This document shows positions 31,981 through 40,916 of a stretch of DNA of 40,961 nt, in pieces. The notes under the pieces were generated by a model. It was not told the origin of the DNA, did not search any database, and saw only the letters and a program-made list of their open reading frames with translations. The position numbers and the translations under genes were made by a program. The stretch comes from an uncultured Opitutales bacterium (lineage in GTDB: Bacteria > Verrucomicrobiota > Verrucomicrobiia > Opitutales > Intestinicryptomonadaceae): the NCBI GenBank assembly GCA_900545705.1, contig URAK01000015.1:1-40961 (forward strand), given 5' to 3'. The first letter of the stretch is position 1. Each line of letters starts with the position of its first letter.

Positions 31981-34092
31981 TTATTTTTTAAAGATTAGCA
32001 CAACAAGCGCGTCCTTGCCAAGCGTCACCTTCGCGGAATCTCCTTCGCCGGCTGACTCGTATTTGCCGACACCATCGCTTTCCGCAAACTTGTATCCGGC
32101 GGCTTTAAACCCAACCTCAATGGAATCCGCAAAAGATTGGGTCGTCACAACCGCGAGGGAATCTCCCTTGGTAAACACGGAATACTCCACACGCGGATTG
32201 GAGCATTCAACGATGTCATTATCGCGGAAAACTCCGTTCAATATAATCCAACGGTACTTGTCCCGAAGCTTGCCGACTTCGTTCAAATACGCGCTATAAT
32301 TGGGAGTTTCGCCTATTGTGGCGCGGCAGCGGTATATTTCAACGTCGCTTCTCCACCCGCGCAAAACGGCAAGATTTACTCGGCGCTTTACGTCGGTATC
32401 GTCGCGTATTTGCCTGTCTGTGGTTATTGTCTCTGGGAATATGTATTGGTATAGCGGCACGTAATCGGTGCGCGGAATCCCGTATTTATCCCTATGGGTA
32501 ATTGTGGTATAAACCCCGACATTGTGCACATAGTCGGCAAATTCGCTCGTGCAGTCGCTCAACCATTCTATGCCGAAAGTCGCTTTCGGATTTTTCGCCT
32601 TTATGTGGTCGCGCAATTTTTCGAGCATTTTTCTCTTTGCCCCCATTACCTCCATATACGGGACTTTATGGCCGTGCGATTCGTCCCAGCAAACTTGGCT
32701 CATGTATCCGAGCTGGTCGAAAAATACGCCGTCCGCCCCCATATCGAGAGCGCGGTCTGCAAGTTTTTTTAGCGTTTCAAGCCAGAGTTCTGAAGACGGG
32801 CATGCCGTCACAAAAGTCTTGTTTCCAAATGTCCGCAGCGCAGTTCCTGCGCCGCCAAACATATAGCGCTCTATATGTTCGCTGCCGCCTGGAACTTTTA
32901 CGCTGATTTTATGCCCCGCTTTTTTATAAAAGTCAGTAGACGCGTCAATCAGCTGTCCGTTGTAGTATATTATGACTTTTCCGCCACCCTTTTGAAATTC
33001 GGCAATTGCTTTTTTAAGAGCCTCGTCGCCGCCCTGCTCCGTCTCGGGCGAGTAGTGCGGATAGCCTGCGTCGTGCCCTTCGCGGAACCAGCCGAAGAGG
33101 AATAGGGTATCTATGTCAGCAGCCAAGCCGTCTTTTAGTATTTTGGGGAAATCAGAATATTTAAAGAATTGTTTGCCGTACTGGTGGCGGGCGATTAACC
33201 GCTGCCAGCCGTTCGATTCGAGTATCGAATATGCGGGTTTACCCGGTTTATACCAAGAGTCCGCCCATTTGCGGTATAGTTTTGCGCCGTCCCGCCAGCT
33301 GTCCACGGGCGCGAGGGCGTATGCGGGATACTCTGCAGTTTCCCCCGGTTTTAGATATGGATATTTTACAAAACCAAAGTCTATTTCGCGGCTTTTTTTG
33401 CCTTCTACCGCCCTTCCCCTAAATAGGTGCAGGGTTTTTTGGAAGGATTCGTCGTAGCTTGCCATGTACAGCGCCTCCTTGTTGCCGATATTTTCCGCAA
33501 ATATGCAATTGAGGGCGAGCTCTCCCGGATAAACCTTGCTGCGCTCCACGGCATTGTAATCCTCAGCCATATAGCCTGTCTTGGCATCTTCCACCCATTT
33601 TTTCAGCGTCTTGCCGGCGTTTGAGGCGTACCCTCCGCCGGAATAAGACCATATCGCCTTGTATTTTTCCGGCGACGGAAAGTTCTTTATCAGCGGGAAC
33701 TGAAATTCCCTCAAAACTAAATCCTTAGACGAGTTTTTTATGGACGGTTTGAGCAAGACCTGCTTTCCGTCGAGCGAACAATCAATATCTACCGGGAAAA
33801 TTCCGCCGTAAGAAAGCGATATTTTGTCGGAGGAAGGTTTTGATACTTTGACGTCCGCATCTGACGGGAGCCATTCGTTTTCGAGCGAGTCAGCCTTTGA
33901 ATAAATAATGCGCCACAAATCCCTGTTGCCTGCGTATTCCGCGCCGGACGATTTGTTTTTCAGCGAAACGAGCTTCCCGCCCGAATCTATTTCAAACCTG
34001 ACAAATTCGTTTTCCAAAACAAAAGATTCTGCCGCGAACACCGAAGATACGGACATCGCGACCCCCCAAAACATAACAAACAAACGTTTCAT
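31981..34092 (-). CDS. secreted DUF6259 glycosidase-like protein
   Basis: This protein of 703 residues has a signal peptide (MKRLFVMFWGVAMSVSSVFA|AES). An N-terminal beta-sandwich (ENEFVRFEIDSGGKLVSLKN) is followed by a TIM-barrel-like region with the DUF6259 signatures DTLFLFGWFREGHDAGYPHYSP, KVIIYYNGQLID, MGADGVFFDQLG and FGIEWLSD. The Asp in FFDQLG is a candidate catalytic residue by analogy with GH36/GH31-like barrels. A small beta domain ends the protein. The family is a putative glycoside hydrolase group common in gut and marine polysaccharide degraders; the substrate is unknown. It is divergent from the glyoxalase-family gene. Confidence 0.82.
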   Translation of the reverse strand: MKRLFVMFWGVAMSVSSVFAAESFVLENEFVRFEIDSGGKLVSLKNKSSGAEYAGNRDLWRIIYSKADSLENEWLPSDADVKVSKPSSDKISLSYGGIFPVDIDCSLDGKQVLLKPSIKNSSKDLVLREFQFPLIKNFPSPEKYKAIWSYSGGGYASNAGKTLKKWVEDAKTGYMAEDYNAVERSKVYPGELALNCIFAENIGNKEALYMASYDESFQKTLHLFRGRAVEGKKSREIDFGFVKYPYLKPGETAEYPAYALAPVDSWRDGAKLYRKWADSWYKPGKPAYSILESNGWQRLIARHQYGKQFFKYSDFPKILKDGLAADIDTLFLFGWFREGHDAGYPHYSPETEQGGDEALKKAIAEFQKGGGKVIIYYNGQLIDASTDFYKKAGHKISVKVPGGSEHIERYMFGGAGTALRTFGNKTFVTACPSSELWLETLKKLADRALDMGADGVFFDQLGYMSQVCWDESHGHKVPYMEVMGAKRKMLEKLRDHIKAKNPKATFGIEWLSDCTSEFADYVHNVGVYTTITHRDKYGIPRTDYVPLYQYIFPETITTDRQIRDDTDVKRRVNLAVLRGWRSDVEIYRCRATIGETPNYSAYLNEVGKLRDKYRWIILNGVFRDNDIVECSNPRVEYSVFTKGDSLAVVTTQSFADSIEVGFKAAGYKFAESDGVGKYESAGEGDSAKVTLGKDALVVLIFKK

Positions 34093-34142
34093 ACGTTATT
34101 ATTAAATCTTTGACTCTATAAGATGTAAAGCAAAATTGAAAT

Positions 34143-34200
34143 ATTACCGATTTGAATCGGGTAATTTATTATTGTGTGCACCGTAAAATCGGGTAAATTT
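34143..34200. promoter_or_regulatory. candidate operator: inverted repeat plus direct repeat
   Basis: ATTACCGATT (34143-34152) and AATCGGGTAAT (34155-34165) form an inverted repeat broken by one extra G. The half-site AATCGGGTAA recurs directly at 34187-34196. All lie between the divergent starts at 34092 and 34207, so a regulator could control both genes. Confidence 0.5.
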
Positions 34201-34206
34201 TAGGAT

Positions 34207-34587
34207 ATGCAAAAAGTATTCTTTAATCACTTCAACATAAATGTATCCGACATCGAAACAAGCGCCGAGTTTTACGAGCGGGCTCTGGGTCTAAAACGCG
34301 TGGGCAATTTAGACGCCCCCGACGGTTCGTATAAAATACTGTATCTTGGAGACGGAAGCACGTCTTTCAGGCTGGAACTTACATGGCTGAGGGACAAGGT
34401 AGGCAAATACGACCTCGGCGACAACGAGAGCCATCTATGCCTGACGGTCTGCGGAGACTACGGCGAATGGAGAAAATTCCACAAGCAAATGGGCTGCGTA
34501 TGTTTTGAAAATTTTGATATGGACTTATATTTTATAGAAGACCCCGACGGATATTGGATTGAAATATTGTCTGAAGACCGCAAATAA
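34207..34587 (+). CDS. VOC superfamily glyoxalase I-like protein
   Basis: This single-domain protein of 126 residues has two beta-alpha-beta-beta-beta halves. All four metal ligands expected for glyoxalase I are in place: His8 (FNHFNI), Glu57 (RLELTW), His76 (ESHLCL) and Glu119 (WIEIL). Length and spacing are close to bacterial GloA, which turns the methylglyoxal-glutathione hemithioacetal into lactoylglutathione. The thiol cofactor used by this organism is not known, so the precise substrate is open. No Shine-Dalgarno is clear beyond a weak AGGA just before the ATG. Confidence 0.85.
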   Translation: MQKVFFNHFNINVSDIETSAEFYERALGLKRVGNLDAPDGSYKILYLGDGSTSFRLELTWLRDKVGKYDLGDNESHLCLTVCGDYGEWRKFHKQMGCVCFENFDMDLYFIEDPDGYWIEILSEDRK

Positions 34588-34686
34588 GCGCGCAAATACG
34601 CGCAATACGTTTTTGCTTGATACATGTTTGCTTAAAACTTAGTGTTTAATTGTACGCATGATTCCATCGAATAATAAAAAATACAT

Positions 34687-36786
34687 ATGAAATTAAAATT
34701 TACAGCAATCACCTTATGCGCAATGTTGCTTGCAGAAATTGCGCATGCCTCAGACATCGTAATTTTCGACGCTGGGAAAAATATAGGAACCCCTTCCACG
34801 AAAGTAAAAAAGGAAGGCAATGCCGTCATAGCGGGGGGAAGCGGCATAGAGTTTAACGGGAATTGGGATTTGTCTAAAAATCTGGACTTTAAAATAGACG
34901 TTGAGAATCCGTCCGCGACCGATTGGCTGACTCTTAAACTGCAATTATTTGACGACCAGGCCAAGATGACTGACTTGTTGCAAAAAGGTTGTTTTTTACT
35001 TGCGCCCAAGGAGAGAAAGACAGTCGTCTACAAGCATCCGCGCCCGCCAAAATATCCGGAAGTAGCCGCCAAGATAAAACTAATGAGGGCAAGCCCGTTT
35101 GAAGGGGGCGACAGGTCTGTGCTCCCCAAAGACTACTCTAAGATAACAAAAATAAAGCTTATACGCCATTGGGGAAGCGGTTCATGGAATTTTAAGCTAT
35201 ACAACATTACGGCTTCGGAACACAACCCTGCAGACAAGCCCGCATGGTTCAATATGAGCGAGAAGGAGTTTTTCCCGTTCGTGGACAAATATGGGCAATT
35301 TAAATTCAGGGAATGGCCCGGCAAAGTGCATTCCGACGCCGAATTGAAAGAAGCCGCGAAAAAAGAGCAAAAAGAACTCGCCGAAAAGCCCGGTCCTGCG
35401 GAGCGCGACCGCTTTGGAGGCTGGACCCGCGGCGGGAAACACGAGGCAACCGGCCACTTCCGCACCGAGAAAATCGACGGCAAATGGTGGCTTATAGATC
35501 CGGACGGGAATCTATTCTGGTCGCACGGGGTAGTCCGAGTCACTCCGTCTTCGGCGATAACGCCGCTCGACAACCGAAAATTCTACTTTGAAGACCTCCC
35601 ACAAAAAGACGATCCGTTCGCCCTCTTCTACACCACGCAAGACGAACTGCTCGTCCCCCACTACAAGAAGCGCGGGATAAAAGAAACCTACGACTTTTCC
35701 GCCGCCAACATTTTCAGAAAATACGGGAAACAGTGGCGCGAAAAATACGCCGACATGGCTCACAAGCGCCTCCGCAGCTGGGGGCTCAATACAATCGCCA
35801 ACAGCTCCGACAGCGCGATATTCATGCAGCGCAAAACGCCCTATGTTGACCGCTTTGAAGTAAAGGGGCCAGCCCTCTCCGGATCCGACGGCTGGTGGTG
35901 GCCTTTCCGCGACCCGTTTGCAAAGGAATTCCGCGAAGACATAGTAAAGAATCTAAAAGAGAGAAAAGAGCAGCTCAACGACCCGTGGTGCATAGGATTT
36001 TTCGTCGATAACGAGCTTCACTGGGGCGGACCGGAAGACCTTGCGAAGTGCGCGCTCGCCTCTCCCGCAAACATGCAGGCAAAAATCGAGTTTGCAAAAG
36101 ACTTGAAAAAGAAATACTCCGGCGACATCAAAAAGCTCAACGACGCATGGAAGACTTCATATTCAAGCTGGGACGATTTTCTCGCCAAAACCGAAGTCCC
36201 CAAAGGAGCCGACAAGCAAGATTTGAAGGATTTCACTAAGAAAATAACCGAGGAATATTTTAAGGTAATCCGCGACGAAATAAAGAAGCTCGCGCCCAAC
36301 AAGCTGTACATGGGATGCAGATTTTCCGGGTACAATCCGCTTGCGATAGAAGCTGCTGCAAAATACTGCGACATCATCAGCTACAACCTCTACCGCGACA
36401 ACCTCAAAGGTTTCAAGCTCCCCAAAGGCATAGACAAGCCTGTGATGGTGGGCGAATGGCACTTTGGCTCGACAGACCGCGGGCCCTTCCACCCCTCGCT
36501 GATAATGAAGCCAAACCAAAACGCCCGGGCTCAAGCCTACTACGACTACGCAAAGTCGGCGCTTGAAAATCCGTGCATAGTTGGCATACATTGGCATCAA
36601 TTCTCCGACCAAGCAGTGACGGGAAGATTCGACGGCGAAAACTTCCAAGTTGGAATGACCGACGTATGCGACAATCCATATCCGGAAACCATAGCCAAAA
36701 TAAGGGAGATCGGCTACGATATGTACAACGTCCGTGAGAACGCCGGCAAAAGCGAAAAAAAGCCCGAAAAAAAAGAGAATAAATAA
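34687..36786 (+). CDS. secreted agarase-like GH-A clan glycoside hydrolase
   Basis: This protein of 699 residues has a signal peptide (MKLKFTAITLCAMLLAEIAHA|SDI). A beta-sandwich covers about 22-185 (carbohydrate-binding-like, WDLSKNLDFKIDVENPSATDWLTLKL). Then comes KWWLIDPDGNLFWSHGV, the opening of GH50/GH42-type barrels. The acid/base motif is FFVDNELHWGG (Glu443) and the nucleophile motif is MVGEWHFG (Glu590), so both catalytic glutamates are kept. This resembles beta-agarases of GH50, but agarose specificity cannot be claimed from sequence reading; another galactan is possible. The C-terminus is Lys/Glu-rich. A strong terminator follows. Confidence 0.82.
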   Translation: MKLKFTAITLCAMLLAEIAHASDIVIFDAGKNIGTPSTKVKKEGNAVIAGGSGIEFNGNWDLSKNLDFKIDVENPSATDWLTLKLQLFDDQAKMTDLLQKGCFLLAPKERKTVVYKHPRPPKYPEVAAKIKLMRASPFEGGDRSVLPKDYSKITKIKLIRHWGSGSWNFKLYNITASEHNPADKPAWFNMSEKEFFPFVDKYGQFKFREWPGKVHSDAELKEAAKKEQKELAEKPGPAERDRFGGWTRGGKHEATGHFRTEKIDGKWWLIDPDGNLFWSHGVVRVTPSSAITPLDNRKFYFEDLPQKDDPFALFYTTQDELLVPHYKKRGIKETYDFSAANIFRKYGKQWREKYADMAHKRLRSWGLNTIANSSDSAIFMQRKTPYVDRFEVKGPALSGSDGWWWPFRDPFAKEFREDIVKNLKERKEQLNDPWCIGFFVDNELHWGGPEDLAKCALASPANMQAKIEFAKDLKKKYSGDIKKLNDAWKTSYSSWDDFLAKTEVPKGADKQDLKDFTKKITEEYFKVIRDEIKKLAPNKLYMGCRFSGYNPLAIEAAAKYCDIISYNLYRDNLKGFKLPKGIDKPVMVGEWHFGSTDRGPFHPSLIMKPNQNARAQAYYDYAKSALENPCIVGIHWHQFSDQAVTGRFDGENFQVGMTDVCDNPYPETIAKIREIGYDMYNVRENAGKSEKKPEKKENK

Positions 36787-36805
36787 GATTTTTTGCCTAA
36801 ACTGC

Positions 36806-36836
36806 AAACCGGCGACAGTCTCGCCGGTTTTTTTAT
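36806..36836 (+). terminator. Rho-independent terminator after the agarase-like gene
   Basis: AAACCGGCGA pairs perfectly with TCGCCGGTTT around a CAGTC loop, followed by TTTTATTTTT. Confidence 0.93.
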
Positions 36837-36878
36837 TTTTATATCGCCGGACGCCAGCATTGAATATCCCATAAATAT

Positions 36879-36910
36879 AAAAAAACGCCTTAAATTATTC
36901 TCTTAAGCGT
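36879..36910 (-). terminator. minus-strand hairpin with T-run, no gene directly upstream
   Basis: On the minus strand ACGCTTAA pairs with TTAAGGCGT (one bulged base), followed by TTTTTTT. The nearest minus gene, fadL, already has its own terminator 320 bp earlier. It may be a back-up terminator or the end of a small RNA. Confidence 0.5.
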
Positions 36911-37220
36911 GGGTATGCCTCCATTAATGCGCCCCGCTATGATTCGCACATGAATGAACAATAAAAGAGCGTCCCTATTGCGCCGCCACATTACGATTCG
37001 AGCGCAACTGGGCTTTCAAAGAAATAAGAAAGTGCGACTGAAATCCAAATTAGTAAAAATCTTTATGCGCGTTTCTGTCGGTTGGGCTTAGCAGCATGCA
37101 CAAAATGGCAACTATGCTGTGCCGCATCTTTCCTCTATTTAAAATATGTTCAAGTCATTCTGCAAATAACAAAATCCTTCGATAGAAATCCGAAAATTAA
37201 GAAATTTTGTATCTAATAAA

Positions 37221-37252
37221 ATAGAAAAATCCCGCGCGGGTTTGCGCGGGAT
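37221..37252 (-). terminator. Rho-independent terminator of the FadL-like gene
   Basis: On the minus strand ATCCCGCGC pairs perfectly with GCGCGGGAT around AAACCC, followed by TTTTCTATTTTATT. It lies about 40 bp after the stop. Confidence 0.9.
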
Positions 37253-37292
37253 TGAGGAGACAATAATCTGATATCTTTTCCGAGAAAATAGC

Positions 37293-38531
37293 TTAAAATT
37301 CAATGCCTATCTGTGCCGATATCACATGTATATGGGCGTAATAGTCGCCGCGGAGGGTCGTTGGCAAAGGCAGAGATTCCGTTCTATCCATAGAGCTGTC
37401 CAGAACAAATATATAAGAGTACGCAAGGTCGAAATACACGTTCCCAATCTTGTACCCGACACCGCAGCTCGCCCAGATTCTATCCGAGCACGGTATGCGC
37501 GATGTGCGGTTTTTGGCGCCGTTTACGGGGCTTTCGTCGTAGGCCGCGCCTATTCTGATTGTGAGATTTTCTATTTCTTCGGGATAGTAGTGGAAGCCGA
37601 GCGCAACGCGCGATGAGTCCTCCCAATTTTCAGGAATGGTGACAGTGCCGGCGGTGGAGCCTTTGATAGTCACGTCCTCGAATACTGACCAGCGCGTATA
37701 AGCATATTCAGCCATGACTGCAAACTCTTTAAAAGCCCCGCGCAGGCGCTGGTATATGCCTACGGTAAAAGTGTCCGGCATATACATGTCGGCCGAGATA
37801 TTCGAACGCAGCACATCGTTTAAATGTTCGCCGCCGGTGAGATTGTGCGATACCTGGCTTCTCCATGAAAATCCAAAGCGCCCGTCTTCCGCGTACTGAA
37901 TCGAAAATCCTATATTGCCGCCGATGCTCCAGCTTTGCCCGGTGTAGTCGAGGTTGCCGTATGGAGTGTAGCTGGCGAGAGTGCAATACGCAAACTGCGC
38001 GCTTACGCCGCCTCCGATGGAGAACCAGTCGTTTACCTTGTACGCTATGCTCGGGTTTATATCGGTTGTATATAGGTAGCTGCGCGTGCCCTGCATTCGG
38101 CCAAACCAATCATTATTGTATTTGGATTCAAGGCCATAAGGTGCGGTGAGCGAAAACGTTCCAAAAAGGTCCTCCGAAAACCTGTGGACTACATAGAAGT
38201 TGGGGACAAATTCGTTAGTTCCGCATGATCCCTCGCTTGACGGCCCCATAAAGGCAGATGGAGAAGAGCCTCTATCGTTGACACACAGTGTTGGGAGTAC
38301 TAGCGACAACACAGAATCAACGCGCGTTTTGCCGACTTCAAGCGGCATAAAGCACGCCGCTGACGGATTCCAAAATGCAGCGGAGGCATCGTTATTTGCA
38401 TTGGCGGTAGCCCCCGCCATTGCATTTCCCATATTTGCCGCGCCCTGTTCTACAATTTGATATCCTGCGGCAAAAGCTAAATTTGCGGCGGCAAAAGAAG
38501 AGGCGGCTAAAAGATTTTTAAGATTTTTCAT
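37293..38531 (-). CDS. OmpP1/FadL family outer-membrane transporter
   Basis: This is a beta-barrel outer-membrane protein of 412 residues. It has a signal peptide (MKNLKNLLAASSFAAANLAFA|AGY) and the FadL hatch signature right after it: GYQIVEQGAANMGNAMAGA, then NDASAAFWNPSA. Many amphipathic strands follow and the C-terminus ends in Phe (AQIGIEF), as outer-membrane barrels do. The family takes up long-chain fatty acids or other hydrophobic compounds. The gene is divergent from a TetR regulator with two palindromes between them, so it is probably controlled by it. Confidence 0.92.
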   Translation of the reverse strand: MKNLKNLLAASSFAAANLAFAAGYQIVEQGAANMGNAMAGATANANNDASAAFWNPSAACFMPLEVGKTRVDSVLSLVLPTLCVNDRGSSPSAFMGPSSEGSCGTNEFVPNFYVVHRFSEDLFGTFSLTAPYGLESKYNNDWFGRMQGTRSYLYTTDINPSIAYKVNDWFSIGGGVSAQFAYCTLASYTPYGNLDYTGQSWSIGGNIGFSIQYAEDGRFGFSWRSQVSHNLTGGEHLNDVLRSNISADMYMPDTFTVGIYQRLRGAFKEFAVMAEYAYTRWSVFEDVTIKGSTAGTVTIPENWEDSSRVALGFHYYPEEIENLTIRIGAAYDESPVNGAKNRTSRIPCSDRIWASCGVGYKIGNVYFDLAYSYIFVLDSSMDRTESLPLPTTLRGDYYAHIHVISAQIGIEF

Positions 38532-38552
38532 AAAAAGACATATAGAGGAAAA

Positions 38553-38597
38553 ATGAACGCACGTTCATTGTCAAACAAAAAAATGAATGAACGTTCA
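38553..38597. promoter_or_regulatory. two palindromic operators between fadL-like and tetR genes
   Basis: Site 1, ATGAACGCACGTTCAT (38553-38568), is a palindrome with 7-bp arms. Site 2 holds TGAACGTTCA (38588-38597). Both share the TGAAC/GTTCA half-site typical of TetR-family operators. A perfect -35 (TTGACA, minus strand, 38574-38569) touches site 1 but lacks a well-spaced -10. Confidence 0.75.
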
Positions 38598-38752
38598 CTC
38601 GTTGCGCATTTGCCGATATTTGCGCGCTGAGTTTTTGCGCGTCCTTGCAATATCCAAAGCCGACAAAATTGGAAGTTCTGCAGAATTCTTTATGCCCGAT
38701 AAAATTCACCTTGCGTAATGGCCGCATTTTTGAATCATATTGGGAAATAATC

Positions 38753-39319
38753 ATGGCTCAATCGACGCGCGACAAAATTCTACAAACGACTTTCCTTTTG
38801 CTTATAAAAAAAGGCTATGATAGAGTTTTGGTGAGCGACATTCAAGAAAGCCTCGGCATATCGCGCGGCCTTTTGTACAGATATTTTAACGGCAAAACCG
38901 AGCTATTTTTTGAGGCATGCAGAAAATATTTTTACGACAAATATTTTCCGGATCTCGATTACGACAAAATAACACTCGCGGAATTTTTCCAGCATGCGCA
39001 AAACGCAGTGCGCGCAATGACAAATATCGACGGAGAAGAGGTGGATATTTTAAAATACAATACCTTGTACTCCGCCATAATACAGTCCGAGCCGAGATTT
39101 AAGCTCGAAGCCCAAATTGAATTCGACAAAGCCCGTAAAGTAATCCGCAACGCCATAAAGCGCGGGGAAATAAAAAAACTCCCGGAAAACTTTATAGGTG
39201 CAACAATTTTAGCCATATACGGCAGGACGAGCTATATAACTACTACCCCTTCAAATGCATACATCTGCAAACGCATACTTGAAGACATTGGCCGCTTCTA
39301 CGAACTAATAAAGCTTTAA
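38753..39319 (+). CDS. TetR/AcrR family transcriptional regulator
   Basis: This regulator has 188 residues. Its N-terminal helix-turn-helix domain (about 1-60) has the family pattern: TRDKILQTTFLLLIKKGYDRVLVSDI, then LGISRGLLYRYFNGKTELF. A helical ligand-binding C-terminal domain follows. The ATG at 38753 starts exactly at the conserved domain; a TTG at 38645 would add unrelated residues. It is divergent from the FadL-like transporter with operators in between, so it probably represses that gene and itself, with a fatty-acid-like or hydrophobic inducer (inference). Confidence 0.93.
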   Translation: MAQSTRDKILQTTFLLLIKKGYDRVLVSDIQESLGISRGLLYRYFNGKTELFFEACRKYFYDKYFPDLDYDKITLAEFFQHAQNAVRAMTNIDGEEVDILKYNTLYSAIIQSEPRFKLEAQIEFDKARKVIRNAIKRGEIKKLPENFIGATILAIYGRTSYITTTPSNAYICKRILEDIGRFYELIKL

Positions 39320-39544
39320 AATTTCCCCTCGGCGGGTCCATTGCAGGCTACCGAATTCACATAAATCAAACTGGCGCATTTCCACAACAAGCCTTATTTG
39401 CGCCATTAGATAAAAAACTTTGCGGAAATGCCAGAAGATGCATTTGCAAAATTTGCGGCACTAATCGCGCAACCTTGCATTGCTTTAACGAGCTTTTCAA
39501 ATAAATGTTTTTTTAAGAAGCAATATTTATTCCTCTATTTTTCA

Positions 39545-39574
39545 TAAAAAAATCCGCAGCATTTCCGCTGCGGA
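39545..39574 (-). terminator. Rho-independent terminator of the second PEP-CTERM gene
   Basis: TCCGCAGC (39553-39560) pairs with GCTGCGGA (39567-39574). Read on the minus strand a T7 run follows. It lies about 30 bp beyond the stop at 39603. Confidence 0.88.
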
Positions 39575-39602
39575 CTATTTTCACGCTGTTAATATATTTA
39601 AG

Positions 39603-40916
39603 CTATGCGCGCCTGCCGCGTCTCGCCGCAAAAAAGATTGACGCAATTCCAATAGTAAGCGCAACAAAAGCCGGCTCTGGAACTTGCGCAAACCCTACTT
39701 GCAGGCTATATCCGTTCCCGGAAGACTCAACCCATCTGAACACAGCCGTTCCATTTTCAAGCCCCTGTGCGTAAAAATCAGAGTCCGCATCGTATATGCC
39801 ATCGCCGTCTGCGGAATCAAGGTTAAATCCGTTTAGTGTTTCTGCAGTTAGAATTTCCGTCCAAAATTCTATAGATTCAACGTCTTCTGCGATGTAATCC
39901 GAATAATAGCTCAAATCAAACGCAGCTCCAGACCTGTCGGTAAAGTCCACAAAAATTTTCCCGGCGCCTGTTTTCGACAATTCCCCTTCAACTACAATTT
40001 TGTCGGTTACGCCAACTTCAAATATATTGTGGTTAGTGAAATTCTCGTAGAGAAGGCCGCCGTTCTTTATCTCTGCCGATTGGAAATACGCGACAGCGGT
40101 CTGACCAGAATCGAAACAAGACGCGCCAAAAGCCCCGCCGTCAACAAGCAAAGTGGCAAGCCGCATATCCGAACGCAATCTTGCGTTGTCTAAAAACAGT
40201 TTTCCGTTTAGAACTGAGTATTTTCCAGCTTCTTTTCCTCTAATGTCGGTTCTGCTTAGCACACCTTGCGAAATGCGCTGCGTGCCCTCGCCCTGCATTA
40301 CCACATTTATTACAGAATTTGTCGAATCCGGATCTGAATTAAAAGTTCCCTCGCTTACGATAGCGCCAATAAACTGATAGTTCGTACCTGCCGCATTATT
40401 TAAAATTAGCGTCGAATTTGCCCCTCTTGCCTCCCAAGTATGGGTAAAAGTAAAATCTCCGACATTATCGGTGTTCAAGCCGCCGCATTCTATTACGGAA
40501 GCCTCTTTAAGATAAAAATTTGACCATGCAGATGAATTGCGTTTCATATCGATTATTCCCTTGACGGTGATTTTATCAACACCCATATAGAGCTCTGCGA
40601 AACTGCCTTTCGGCAATCCGCCTCCGATATTGATATTTCCATTTACGACCATGTTTGATTCCTCTATTCGCGAATCGCTAAAATCTATGTAGAGAGTCGC
40701 CGACCCATATTTTTCATATGCTGTTGAAGAAGGAAATAATTCTGTTCCAACTTCTATACTTCCGACTGAAATCTCGGCGGACGTTGTACCCTGTATTGTT
40801 TCAAAACCGGTATTTATTTTAAGTTGGCTGTCGGTATCGCAAATTTGCGCGCTTATCTTGCCATTTACCTGAAAATTTATCGGCGTGTCAAAATCCCTAA
40901 TTAACTCCGTTCTACG
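39603..40916 (-). CDS. PEP-CTERM sorted protein, 5' end missing or out of frame
   Basis: The C-terminus is a clear PEP-CTERM anchor (VPEPAFVALTIGIASIFFAA, then RRGRR). The body is repetitive, strand-rich sequence like the protein at 7740 (VNGNINIGG; ARGANSTLILNNAAG). The first ATG is at 40652, but the frame stays open and protein-like up to 40916 (NFQVNGKISAQI; ATLYIDFSDSRI) with no ATG, GTG or TTG. It then meets TGA at 40919-40917. A different frame just upstream reads a hydrophobic run (VLFALFFFSHSTIF), which could be the lost signal peptide. So the gene is probably frameshifted or has a sequence error near 40900-40920, or it is a pseudogene. The window edge at 40961 prevents a decision. 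Confidence 0.72.
   Translation of the reverse strand, partial: RRTELIRDFDTPINFQVNGKISAQICDTDSQLKINTGFETIQGTTSAEISVGSIEVGTELFPSSTAYEKYGSATLYIDFSDSRIEESNMVVNGNINIGGGLPKGSFAELYMGVDKITVKGIIDMKRNSSAWSNFYLKEASVIECGGLNTDNVGDFTFTHTWEARGANSTLILNNAAGTNYQFIGAIVSEGTFNSDPDSTNSVINVVMQGEGTQRISQGVLSRTDIRGKEAGKYSVLNGKLFLDNARLRSDMRLATLLVDGGAFGASCFDSGQTAVAYFQSAEIKNGGLLYENFTNHNIFEVGVTDKIVVEGELSKTGAGKIFVDFTDRSGAAFDLSYYSDYIAEDVESIEFWTEILTAETLNGFNLDSADGDGIYDADSDFYAQGLENGTAVFRWVESSGNGYSLQVGFAQVPEPAFVALTIGIASIFFAARRGRRA

Larger units (their letters stand above)
36787..37292. other. intergenic region with three hairpins, no protein gene
   Basis: About 506 bp between converging genes. It holds the terminator of the agarase-like gene, a second minus-strand hairpin with T-run at 36879-36910, and the fadL terminator at 37221-37252. 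No protein frame is convincing between 36911 and 37220. Confidence 0.55.

Noticed and set aside
31653..31998. Overlapping plus-strand frames of 112 and 65 codons over the tandem array
   Set aside because: They arise from stop-poor repeat units, and the 35-38 bp periods shift frame between units. No start signal is present and the composition is Arg/His/Cys-rich.
39372..39405. TGGCGCA/TGCGCCA inverted repeat after tetR as a terminator
   Set aside because: The loop is 20 bases long and no T-run follows on either strand, so termination is not supported.
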